This document shows positions 22,205 to 32,561 of a stretch of DNA of 64,000 nucleotides, piece after piece. Each line of letters begins with the position of its first letter. Positions within the stretch are counted from its first letter, which is position 1. Location: positions 1,023,039 through 1,087,038 of the forward strand of contig NW_022985165.1 in NCBI RefSeq assembly GCF_010093535.1. The letters run 5' to 3'. This DNA is from Lindgomyces ingoldianus. Lineage: Eukaryota; Ascomycota; Dothideomycetes; Pleosporales; Lindgomycetaceae. The position numbers and the translations under genes were made by a program. The notes under the pieces were generated by a model. That model saw nothing but the letters and a program-made list of their open reading frames with translations. It was not told the DNA's origin and searched no databases.

Positions 22205-23801
22205 ACTAAGGCAATGTAGGAACTTAGTCTAGATGAGATCTGACTAAGATAAATAAAAAACTGCATACCGCATGCCTCTACCAAGTCAACCCTCGCGTTG
22301 GCAGAAATTGAACAAGTTTCGGCCAATGACCAATTTAAGGCCTTGTTCAACTTGCCTTATGGAGAAGAAGGTGTGATTTTGAGACGGAACATCATATTTG
22401 ATTGGCGCTCTCTCTTGATTCTCGCAAGCGAGCTGAGAGAGCCTTCCTAACCAGGTATCCTTTGTCATCAGATCCAACCTCTGCAAATCCATATTCACGC
22501 CGCCTTGATCTCGTATTACGAATCCCTTCTAACATCGCTAATACCCCGCAGTGTGTGAGACAAACTTTGGAATATCCCCTAACCGCAAAATATGATTTCG
22601 TGTTTTGCAATGGTGGCGTTCGCACCGTCGCCTCACGCGCTTGTGCTAACGTTTTCAAGCTCCCAAGTCTTAGCCTTCCCGCACGGCTAGTCGCCACACC
22701 TACACACTAAGTCCTCCCGCACGGCACATCGCCAGATCTTAATCGTCCCGTTGGTGCCGTGTTGCTCCACTGGTGAACTGTTCTGAGATCTACATACAGC
22801 ACTGGACGTCGCGACGCTCCATACCGATAACCAGATCTTTGACGCCGATCAATACAGCGCTCTACCTGCCATTCGGAAATCCGCTCAAATGTAAACCCTG
22901 CTGGTTCCGAAGTCGAGGTACGAAATACGACCATGAATGCATGCTCACCGTCTGCCAATTACGGAGTAGAGACGTTTTGATAGTTGTGTCGAACCTTCGG
23001 GCATATCCACACCAGCGTCCCTCAGCACGCTCTCAGAAAAGAACTTTGGGTGTAGTGGGTGTTGGAGGAATTCCTTTGATAGGTTACAAATAACTTGGAT
23101 CCTTCCGTGAGGCGTACGGGCCAAGAGGAGACCTCCACCCAATGAAAAAGCGTCGTGTAAATATATCATGCAGTGAGCATGACCAACCGCACGCTGGGCT
23201 TGCTATGTGAGCAGAGTCGCTGCGAACCATCGCCGAAGGGACGAACGCGAAGGACGTTGGAGTGGCATCCATGGAGAGAGAAATTTGGTTGCCAATGGCC
23301 AATGACATCTTATTCAACTCGGGTGGCTGGAAACGTGCTCAACCAAAAATCCTTCCCACCCAAGGCCTTCGGCGCCCCTTTGGGACCTTTGTCCGGTGTT
23401 CATGCCCGTGTCACGACGTTGGGCCCTTCGCCGTGGACCCGTGCCCGCACAGTAGGCAAGAAATGGCCCTAGCCATTGCGCACACGGCAGCACCCACACG
23501 CGTATATTCCCGCATTGCGAACCCTTGCAACTTCTTCACTTGGGATCCAAACCGTAACGTTGCTGCAACGATCGACGCAGGACTTTGTTGGTAGTCATCC
23601 GTTTAATTTACTCAAATGTGCTCACCCTACAGCCAGAATTGCAGCAATGGCTGTATTCCTTGCCCTGAAAATTTTGTGCTGGAGAAGAGGTCGCCATAGG
23701 AAAGGCTGCAAGGCGATTTTCCACAAACCAATAGGTCGATGTTTCAATGTATGGGTATATAACGCAGCAATCTGCCGATATCCTTTTGTCCATTTTATGC
23801 A
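22205..23801. other. intergenic, no supported gene
   Basis: About 1.6 kb. Several overlapping open frames lie on both strands but none has a domain, convincing splice sites or family pattern. It acts as upstream DNA for the Atg22-like gene. Confidence 0.5.
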
Positions 23802-25661
23802 ATGGCAGATGTTTTGAAAGACGAGAAGATAGATGCGATTGCTGTGGAGCGCAACAGCGACGAAGAGTTCGGAAACACTCCTCAGGATGCACCAGACGAA
23901 CCCAAATCTCCTCTGAGGACAAAAAAGGCCCTAATAGCATGGATGATTTTATGCTACTCTGTAAGCATGATCTCAAGGTTTCCTCCCTTTTGTCTCCTCC
24001 GATTGCTAAGTTTTCCCCAGACTGGACCAACTGCTGGTGTAGCTGCTCGCTATGTCCCGGCTGTACTGCAGTCGGGAGCAAACCTCCTCGGCCACAAGCC
24101 CGGCACCAATGAGCCATGCGCGAAGCGCGGGGTGGTCAAATGCGTCGTGAAATTTGGTGCTGGAGAAGTTGACTACAACAGCTATGTGTTAGTTTAATAG
24201 TCTTACATTCTCAAGCACGATGATTACTATCCACTGACCACGCAACAGCCTTTACTTGCAATCAATTGGCCGAGCAATGGAAGGCGTCCTCACCATTTTC
24301 CTCTCAGGAATCGCGGACTTTGCGCGTAAATCCCCACAGACCCTTCCCGATGTCCACTGACGAGATCAGATTATCGAAAAACTCTCATGATCATCAGCAT
24401 TATTATCTTCGGTGCCTTTGCACTCCCATTCACCTCATTCGCCGACCGAACTTACCACAACCTGATTACGGCTTCGGCGCTATGGGTCAGCATGACAACT
24501 GTCCAGGGCGCATATGGAACATTGGAATCATCCTACATTCCCCTATTTATGCGTGAAACAGGATGGCTCACATCACGAGCGCGAATTGGTCAGGACGGCA
24601 AAGCCGTTCTTATCGAGGAGGAGGAGAGCAAGAAGCAGCTTTTTAACCGTGGTACTTTGGTCAGCGTTCTGGGTCTTATTTCGGGGAATGTCGGGACTTT
24701 GACCTCTCTGCTCATTGGCGTAATTATCACTTATACAAGCGGCACGGGGGCGTTTGACGGTTACAAGGAGTAGGTTTACTCACATGCTCAAACGGTTCGA
24801 TGTATTAATTTGCCCAGCTTTCTCCTTGCGATTACAATTGGCGGTTGTCTTACCATCGTATTCGGGATTATTGGATACCTTACCCTACCTTCCGTCAGGG
24901 GACCCAAACTCCCGTCAAAGAATCTACCCGTACTAGCGGTAAAAAGATGCAAGTTCGCCCCCTAACAAACCACTCCGTATCTAACACGTCCAGGGTTTGA
25001 GCTCTTCAAATCCATCCCCAAATACCCTGAGGCTTTCAAACTCTGTGTAGGCTGGATTCTCTGGAACACCGGCTACAGCAACTTCAACTCAGTCATCGGC
25101 CTTCTTTTCCGCGAAGTCAGCGGCCTCGGCGTCGGCGACCGCCTCTACACCGTCTACACCTTCACCGCCGTGCTAACCGCCTCCATTGGCAGCTTGACCT
25201 GGATGTTCGTGTTCCCGCGGCTCGACTTCAAAATCAAACATTACGCATACGTCTTCCTAATTATCAATATTTTCTGCATATTCTGGGGCACATTAGGCAT
25301 AAGCAACAACGTTAAAATCGGGTATAAATACGTCCCAGAGTTCTGGATTGAGCAGACGCTATTTTCCATGACGAGCAGTGCGCTGCGGTCCGCGAATAGG
25401 GTTATGTATGCATCCATGCTGCCTCGCGGGAGAGAAGCGCATTTCTTCGGACTCGAGTTAACGTTGGATCTTGCCACGGGGTGGATTAATCCGCTCGTGC
25501 AGTCGGTGATTCAGGATCGGACACATAATCTGAGGTATCCGATGTTGCCGAATCTATTCCTTTTGATTATTGCGGCGGGATTTTACGTTTGGTTTGATTT
25601 GGATAAGGGAATTAAAGACTCGCTTAAGTCGTTTAATGACGTGGAGGTAACAGTGGAATAA
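23802..25661 (+). CDS. Atg22/UNC93-like MFS membrane transporter
   Basis: At least six exons: 23802-23960, 24021-24187, 24249-24325, 24370-24769, 24818 to about 24938, and from about 24990 to 25661. Together they encode about 540-560 residues. The family is shown by the short exon 3, which reads LYLQSIGRAMEGVLTIFLSG followed by IADFA and, after the next junction, HYRKTLMI. Later come ESSYIPLFMRE, PEAFKLCVGWILWNTGY and the closing helices. Atg22 releases amino acids from the fungal vacuole; many paralogues in filamentous fungi are of unknown substrate. The last junction is not settled: a GTAAAA donor at 24939 fits phase only with an acceptor after TTTGAG (about 24997), while the more usual CACGTCCAG acceptor would shift the frame. 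It may be a neighbour rather than a member of the isocyanide cluster. Confidence 0.78.
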
Positions 25662-26981
25662 AGACCACCCCTAAGCGGGGGAAGTAAAGAGTGGCACAGA
25701 TTGTTCTCAGCTCCGCATACGGCCTAAGTGTTAGCTATCTAATATAATCCGATTCTATTCTGTCCGCTAACGTTGACAGTGTACCCGCAAAAATGGAGCC
25801 TCCATACCAACTACATCTCCCCCGTCCCTCATCTATAACAAAACATTCCCATCAACGGCCTCTCCCTAATTTTAGAACCAAGTTGCCATTTACCACGAAT
25901 TACAAAATTCCTTTCTACCACCCTATTCCTGAAAATCTAACCCTGAAGTCTGCGGAGTATTAGACGGGAAACCCAGAACCATCCTCTTATCCTCTCCACG
26001 ACTTCCACTTCCCACCCACCGCCTCGACAACACTGTCCATTATAAGTTCGACGGAAAGGATGTGGAAGTCCGACGAAAGTTTTCCAAATTGCGGGAGCGC
26101 TTGAGTATAGAATTCCGGCATTACTGCGAGTATATTGGACCCATTCCTTATCAGCCCTTCGGATTTTTTGAGCCCAAGTCTGTCACTGTTAGCAAGTCCA
26201 GCACCACAAGCGAATCCCAAAAAGGGAGCCTTCCAACATAGAGCTGCGCTTGCAACCCCGTTTCTTGTTTCACGGCGGGCAGAAATTGAACTAACATGGG
26301 GTCCTAACGAATCCGGTACGCTTCTAGTAGTCAAGATGTTAGGATGACAATTTCGATGATCGACTACGGCCATCTATGCAGTGTACCCATAAGTGCCACC
26401 GTTCTTCGTATAGATATGAATGGTGTGCTAGTGTGCATGTGTGAAATTCGTAGATTAGAAAATCAGTAGTTAGTCATGATATCAGAAAGATGGCCGGTCA
26501 GGGAAGAAAGGGCGACATCTTCCTAGGGTATTACTGGGTTGCACAAGGCTCTCCTCGCAGAGGGCTTGGACCTGTGGCGGAGCTTAAGACTATTTACGTT
26601 TCTCTAATGAGGAGTCTTTCGGGCTGCGGATATAACGTGAAACTAGGTGCTTGCCATGTCGTCGGAATTTCAGCTTCGTCTCAAGCATGCAATGAAAGAA
26701 TCCGCTTTTCACCGATCTGAAGTAAATATCCCAAAAGAGGGTGGATATAGAGAAGTATTAGAAATTGTGTGCTCGATAGGAAGGTGCGTCAACGTATACG
26801 ACCCTAACAACAAAAGATATAAAGGTTGACGTTCACCAGGGGCGTCTTCGCGCGTGGAGCAGAAGCGAAGAAAGCGAGTCCGAAGTTTCCATAGTCGGCA
26901 AGCACTGCACAATCTCTAGGGATTCGGTGATCGCTTTTCCTCTAGCTGTATTACTTCCTAAGAACTAAACTAGAACACCTG
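25662..26981. other. intergenic, no supported gene
   Basis: About 1.3 kb of flanking DNA. Open frames are short and without domains. No repeats or RNA genes recognised. Confidence 0.5.
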
Positions 26982-28849
26982 TCACTTGGACACAAACCTC
27001 CATCCACCACTCTGACTTCTCTCAACCCCAATACGCGGTCCTTGCACTCCTCGATTCTCCTCAAAAAGCTTTTCAATTTTATTTACTGGTTGCTCACCCC
27101 TACTCCTTTCAAAGTGCGCAGCCACTATAGCCGCAATGCTGAGCCGGGCTTGAACTTCCCCGGCCTCGCCGCCCCTCAGCGCAATCAACGCCAGGAGCGT
27201 AAGTACAAGCCCGAGAAGGACCAGAAGCAAGTTTGAAGCAACGAGGAAGAATAACGGGGTTTTCGGAACTCGGGCAACTAGGAGGGAGCGTCGTTGTTGG
27301 GCTTCAAGGGGTGCAGCTGGGAACACGGCGCCGACGGAGACTGCAAGAGCAGCTTGGCTGTATGCGAGGGCGAATTTCTCAGCAAGCTCAGTGGATGAAT
27401 TGCTATTGTATGCGGCCACTGCACCAGCTTGCAGAACATATGGACTCCCCACTTGGGTGTACTGTTGGGTGCCTTGAAGGATATTGGCCATTGAGTTGTT
27501 GCTTAGTGAAGTGATGAAGCGAGTGATGCTACCATTTACGAAGGAGTACTCCAAGTCGTATACGGTTGCCTCACAGAAGGCAGCGAAGAGCGTTGATCCA
27601 TGCAAACCGGACTTCATCTGCGGGTCTTTGATAACATACGCCTTCTTCCCAATATTTTGATTCACGCTGATGATTGCTGCATAATGGTAGGGGTTCTGGA
27701 TAGAGCCACCAGCAGTATTGTTATTTTCTCCGGTAGAATCTGTGAAGTAGGCCCATTTTATGGTATCCGTCGGACCTGTGTCGATAGAGCCCTCCATGGT
27801 TAAAGGGCACTTGTAAAAAGCGACTGGGCCAGATATTCTATCTTCTGCAAAGCATTCTTTGGTAACTGGTGAACATGCTGACTTGACAGCGTAAGTCCTG
27901 GCCGTGAAATCTATGTTCTCTAGTGCTGGAAGCGGCGGCATCCCAAGGTATGCATACTCATCTCTGCCAGCAGTGTGTGCCTTCACCATAGAGGTTTTAG
28001 GGCTATTGACGAGCAGAGGGAGGGTCTCATTACTGTCGTAGAGGAAGGTTGCAGTCGCTGCTCTGTTCACTGTGCACAAATTCATGAAAGGGCCTGAGAC
28101 ATTCAAGCACCGTTCAACTAGGCGGATGCTATCATTGATTGATGAGACCTTGATCGGCTCAAGCTAAGTAAGAGCGATGGTATCAGTGGGAAAATGGAGC
28201 CATGTATCAGTTGAAGAAACGAAGACACTATAGAGTTAGCTGCATTCGTGAGAGAGCAGCTAACAAGGTACTCTTACCTAAGCAACGAACTAAGGGCAAG
28301 GACGGAAGTCATTGCTCGGAGAGGTTTACTCTGAGTGTCTCGGCCTCTCCAGCCAACGTAATATGTCAACCACTGCCACAATGAGGATGGCGATGCGTTG
28401 CGAATCATCCGGGTCATGATTGCGAACTGATATGGAGTTGGTAGGCCATTGACTGTGCCGCATCGACTTTCGAGCAGTATTTGTCGAGCAATCGGGTACG
28501 AGGCCAGTATCAGTGCCCACACGATCAGAAGCGGGGCCACCGTGCTCGACCAAGAAGCTATTGTAGTGAGAGTAGTTGCGCTGATAGTGACAAGAATGAA
28601 TCTTGGTGCTTGCGTAGGAGACGATAAGCTGAGATTGCTAGTGCTAGATGTGGTTGGCTCGACGCGAAAGTGGTAGATTAGGCCCAATAAGAGTGCCGAA
28701 AACAAGACCATTGGTATCGTCATGATGCGGAAGGCAAGGAGGACTTCGTTCACTCTGCCACCTATTGGGACTGGAGGAAATTGTGCGTCGACCCGGCGGG
28801 ATGGGGAATGTGTCTTTGTTGCTTTGATTCCTGGGTACGTGAAGTTCAT
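26982..28849 (-). pseudogene. large fungal membrane protein with an in-frame stop
   Basis: Exon 1 (28849-28278) and exon 2 (28227-26982), joined across a 50-nt intron (GTAAGA...CTATAG), would give 605 residues. There are three N-terminal membrane helices (about 37-60, 83-105 and 107-125), a conserved-looking block RCGTVNGLPTPYQF, a long extracellular part with many N-glycosylation sites (NNS, NGS, NNT, NSS types), and a final helix near residue 520 followed by a basic tail. After the junction the frame reads a TDTWLHF block typical of this uncharacterised fungal family. It then meets a TAG at 28164-28166 (codon 212) just before LEPIKVSS; the frame continues open on the other side. CAG to TAG is the simplest cause. 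Either the gene is disabled, or a small unrecognised intron or sequencing error removes the stop. Function unknown. Confidence 0.6.
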
Positions 28850-29435
28850 TTTGAGAGGCAATCAGGCTGATGAGAATGGCTAGGAGTAAGAGGAGTCTGG
28901 CTCAAGGACAGCATGATTGACCCCACCATCGATCGGATTATATACAGCAGCCATCAGACATGGTTAAAATGCAATATGGATCCGTATTGTGTTTGCTAAT
29001 ATAGAGAGCCTTGTATGGAGAGCCTTGTAGCCCTCTGGTATTCACCAAAATCAACTTGGTGCTATCCGTGAAAAGCAAAAAGAACTGAGTGAAAATGGCC
29101 CTTCGAATCGAGAGGCACTTGGGTTGGCTGATCGCTCGCCACACCATCAGCCACGACGCTCCATTGCACTTCAGCTGGGACGCTTCCAGGCATGGCTAGC
29201 GACATCTTTTTGAAATGGATTAGGGATTGGTATGCTTGGAGCAGGCCGAGCGTGTGTGGCTTCCAAATTGTCTCTGCAACGAGGAAATGCGTTCAAGGTT
29301 CGAGTAGGGATTGTTGAGGAAGTGCTAGGATGGACGAGGCTGGTGCCAAGATTGGCAAAGTTCGAAGGTTGGTTGTCGCCAGCGTCTTTGTGCCTGGGTA
29401 GTCACATGGTCCATTAAAAATGTTCAGTGAAAAAC
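28850..29435. other. intergenic, no supported gene
   Basis: Upstream of the membrane-protein gene and downstream of the SnoaL-like gene. It includes the imperfect duplication AGAGAGCCTTGTATGGAGAGCCTTGTAG near 29004-29030. Nothing else recognised. Confidence 0.45.
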
Positions 29436-29909
29436 TCAGGCGACATTCAGAGTTTCAAGGTTCTCCCGCGCTTTCGCCGTCATTCTTAGTAGTTTTTCAG
29501 TACCCTTGCTGTCGAGAAATTCAACGATTCTCTTAATCTTTAAGCAGGTGTCGTCCAGATCTAGAATGAACACATATTCTCCGGTATACTTCCAACTTTC
29601 CGCGATGGGGTCTTTTCCCATAACCTCGGACCTGAACTCGGGCTGTCCTGTTGCCCAAATCACAGCCTGATGGCATGGTTCGTTGACGTGAATCTCCTTG
29701 GCAGTGACAGGAAAATGCTCGATGATAAGCCGGAGGCGGCCTAAGTGCTCAGCGAAGGCGTCATTTGACTGCGGGGCAGGAAGATTCAAGGAGGCAGGAG
29801 CAAAGATGTGAAGGCAGTCAGAGGTGCGAAGTGCAAGGTGGTCCTCAGTGGAAAGGTCTTTAAAAGCGGAGATGAACCTGGTGGCAGTTTCGCGAAGGGC
29901 TGAAGACAT
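29436..29909 (-). CDS. SnoaL-like (NTF2-fold) small protein
   Basis: Single exon, 157 residues, with no signal peptide. The layout (an N-terminal helix ATRFISAFKDLS, DHLALRTSDCLHIFAPASLN, a central amphipathic helix HLGRLRLIIEHFPVTAKEIHV, then a beta-rich half YTGEYVFILDLDDTCLKIKRIVEFLD) is the NTF2-like fold shared with fungal SnoaL-like cyclases and isomerases. The opening RTSDCLHIFAPASLN matches the pattern seen in AusH-type proteins more closely than the copy at 11361. The gene stands alone between an uncharacterised membrane protein and NPC2, with no biosynthetic gene beside it. Fold call moderate, activity unknown. Confidence 0.68.
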   Translation of the reverse strand: MSSALRETATRFISAFKDLSTEDHLALRTSDCLHIFAPASLNLPAPQSNDAFAEHLGRLRLIIEHFPVTAKEIHVNEPCHQAVIWATGQPEFRSEVMGKDPIAESWKYTGEYVFILDLDDTCLKIKRIVEFLDSKGTEKLLRMTAKARENLETLNVA

Positions 29910-30519
29910 GGTGTGGCATAGGACATAAATGTGAGAGGGTTAGAAGAAGAGGATTCACAACACAGAGGATCTAGGGATTGACGGAGGGCCATATAACCCC
30001 AGATCGGTTCAACAGCGTTAAGTCCGAGATTGTACAGATCCGTATGGAAAGAGATGGTGGGGGGATCCTTCCAGCGGAGTTAAGGGTGACTAGTAAGAAA
30101 ACGTGATCGGGGAAGGACTGCAGCTGCTCGAAAGGAAAGGATAGCGGCCTTAGCAAGGAGTAGGCCATAGCAGTCGCGAGATTGATTTTGATAAACCAGC
30201 GGCCAAGTCCGACGAGCAGGTGAGCGAGAAAAGATATGGGGGGGGGAACATCGTGATCAACAAACGAAGAGTAGTGCGCGCGGTGTTCGCATGACCGTTG
30301 GCGTCATGGGGCCCGTGCCCGACAGGCTGAGCAGTAGTGCAGCACAATGCACTGCAGCCGCCAATGGTCGCCCCAGCCTCATCGCGGGCTATCATCGCTG
30401 CGACTGCGGACTGGCAACCTCTCTCTTCTCGACCTTTCCTTCCACCACCCGCATCCCCTCGCTCTCCCACACACGCACTCACACACACGCACACGCGCGA
30501 TATCGCTATCCCGCCCAGC
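29910..30519. promoter_or_regulatory. upstream region of SnoaL-like gene and NPC2
   Basis: Divergent region of about 610 nt. A CA-rich tract (CACACACGCACTCACACACACGC style) at about 30470-30497 lies directly 5' of the NPC2 start and is probably leader sequence. A run of nine or more G is near 30238-30247. Confidence 0.45.
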
Positions 30520-31208
30520 ATGAGGCTTACTGCCCTCCTCCTGTCCGCCGTCTGCGTGGTATCGGTCGCTGCTAAGCCGTCATGGCTTCCTAGCCAGATC
30601 ACCATCAACGAAGAGTACAAGGTCCCAGGCGACAACCCGCTGTACTTCTGCCAGGATCCCGCCGATGACATCCTGAAGATCGAGAAGGTCGACCTCGACC
30701 CGAACCCCCCAGAGGCGTGAGTCCCCACCGATTGCCCCGCCCAGTCAAGCGCTGCCCTTCCATCTCCTCCCCATCTCAGCAACTCCAGCCCCAACCCCAC
30801 CAGATCCCCCGGTCTATACTGTGTTGTTCGCTAACAATCGTGTCTCCCAGTGGAAAGACGCTTACCATCAAGGCTTCCGGTGACTTTAAAGAGGCTGTGG
30901 AGCAGGGCGCCAAGGTCCACCTCCAAGTCAAGTACGGGCTGATCACCCTCATCAACCAAGAAAGCGACCTCTGCGATGTCATCGATAACGTCGACCTGGC
31001 CTGCCCGCTCGATAAGGGAGAGATGACGCTGACGAAGGATGTCTCTCTGCCCAAGGAGATCCCTCCGGTACGCTGCTCCGATAAGGATGCAAGCATGGTG
31101 GGCTTGGCTAATTTCATACAGGGGAAATACACGGTCCTGGCTGATGTTTACACCAAGGACGAGGACAAGATTACCTGCTTGACTGCGTCCATTGCCTTCC
31201 ATCGGTAA
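30520..31208 (+). CDS. NPC2: ML-domain phosphatidylglycerol/phosphatidylinositol transfer protein
   Basis: Three exons, 30520-30716, 30851-31067 and 31122-31208, give 166 residues. The introns are 134 and 54 nt with GTGAGT/CCCAG and GTACGC/ACAG borders, and all phases match. Residues 1-18 are a signal peptide. The mature part is an ML (MD-2-related lipid-recognition) domain: YFCQDPADDILKIEKVDLDP, the LTIKASGDF strand, DLCDVIDNVDLACPL with paired cysteines, KYTVLADVYTKD and a final TCLTASIAFH. Fungal members bind sterols or anionic phospholipids in the vacuole or secretory lumen. The ATG at 30520 lies immediately before the signal peptide; an upstream ATG at 30337 in the same frame would bury it. 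Family call is strong. Confidence 0.92.
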
Positions 31209-31669
31209 ACCCTCCACGGCGGTGCGAGAGCGGGCGATGGTGGATGCGTATCTGAGAGTAATAGATCATTTCAAGTTGGGAAACGGAAATTTCAGTTATC
31301 CGGGCCGGGTGTAAATATATTGCAGAACCGGCCGTACATGAATAGGAACGAGCTTTAATTGACGGACTTCCAGTTATTGGCAGAGTGCGGGAGAGGTTGT
31401 GTACGGATTATGTTGCATTTCAAACTCTCTCTTTGAGCGGATTCGAGACCACAGCGACAGCGGTTCGAGCTCTGTGCTTGTATTTGGTATTCATCATTAT
31501 GGACGCGAACGTCAATGGACGTTTCTCCTTTGAACCGCACTCTACTGCAGTGATTTGGATATGTTTGCAGTGTAATCTTTGCAGTGTGATCCTTGCAGTA
31601 TATATACTTTCGCGCCAAGTCTACCACCGAGCCGGCACAAGACAGGCTTCCAACTGGGACCCTCCATGC
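31209..31669. other. 3' region between convergent NPC2 and VMA7
   Basis: 461 nt of shared downstream sequence. It contains a short repeat of GCAGTGTAATCTTTGCAGTGTGATCC type near 31567-31592. No gene supported. Confidence 0.5.
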
Positions 31670-32230
31670 CTACTCTCCAAACAATCTCCTCACTCGCTTC
31701 AGTACACTGTCCTTCTCTGGGTCATAGGGATGGTCTTTGGAAGGTATCTCGAGGAGGGAGGGGAATGCTGCCGTGTAGGTCTCGACGCGATGCCTTATTC
31801 GTTCAGCGATCTGCCGAATGTCAGCTATGGAGCCCAGTTTTGACACCAATGATATGCCCCGGGAAAGTTGGGGGGGGGGGAGCCGCACGTGCTGATTTAT
31901 GAGTAAGATTGCAATGTCCTTCCGCTCGACAGTGAAGCGGTCGAAGGCTGCCTCGATGGCCGAGTTCTCCGTCTTTGCATCGACGACAATAAAGTTCTTC
32001 TGGGAGTCTGGAGGTTGCGTGACATGCTGGACTGGTATTCAGTGTCTTATCGGGCCAGTATCAGAGGGCGAGACTTACTCCGACGCCTGCCAGAAGCATG
32101 CCGGTAACGGTATCCTAGGGGGGTTGTTGGTGAGCCGGGGCTTGAGGAGGATAAGGGAAGGCCATTATACCTCGTCGCCGATGACGGCGAGGAATTGGCG
32201 GTCCTTGTATGCAGCCGTGGAGGCAGACAT
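31670..32230 (-). CDS. VMA7: V-type proton ATPase subunit F
   Basis: Four exons, 32230-32171, 32114-32079, 32026-31889 and 31810-31670, give 124 residues, the usual fungal length. Subunit F is part of the central stalk of the V1 sector and couples ATP hydrolysis to rotation; it acts on vacuolar and endosomal membranes. Near-invariant stretches are visible: [20 protein letters not shown] across the first junction, [32 protein letters not shown], and the C-terminus [20 protein letters not shown] with [12 protein letters not shown]. Introns are 56, 52 and 78 nt. The third uses a weak GTGCGG donor and contains a run of ten C (ten G on the + strand at 31871-31880). It is divergent from NUR1, 331 nt apart. 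Confidence 0.96.
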
Positions 32231-32561
32231 GGCGTGTTGATGGGTGTGCACAGCTTGGTGGAGGGGAGGGCAGGCAGGGCAGGGCAGGGAAGGGCAGGGG
32301 TGCGAGAGCAGTGGTCGTCGTCATGGCGGGACAAAGCTCCAGCTCCAGGGCCAAGCTCCAGCTCGGGGAAACGTCGGGTTGGCCGCCGTTGATTGTTTAC
32401 CACCCAAGATTTGGGTTGCCTTTCACGCCAACGACACTCGCCACGGCATGCCGTGACTGTCTCGTTCGCAGGGCGGCGATATATTGTCTCCGCTGATAAA
32501 CTTCGCAAGGTCGTCTTCTCTCCTTCCTTCAACCACGACCTCTCTATACACACATTCAACT
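32231..32561. promoter_or_regulatory. bidirectional promoter VMA7/NUR1
   Basis: 331 nt between divergent starts, with G-rich purine/GGGCAGG repeats at about 32262-32300 and a polypyrimidine-rich stretch CTTCTCTCCTTCCTTC at about 32515-32530 before the NUR1 start, typical of constitutively expressed fungal genes. Confidence 0.5.

Noticed and set aside
23476..24117. overlapping frames on both strands upstream of the Atg22-like gene
   Set aside because: They overlap the first exons of a gene whose spliced protein matches a known family; none has independent support.
30150..30800. 216-codon minus-strand frame over the NPC2 start
   Set aside because: It is antisense to the NPC2 promoter and exon 1, of low complexity and without a domain.
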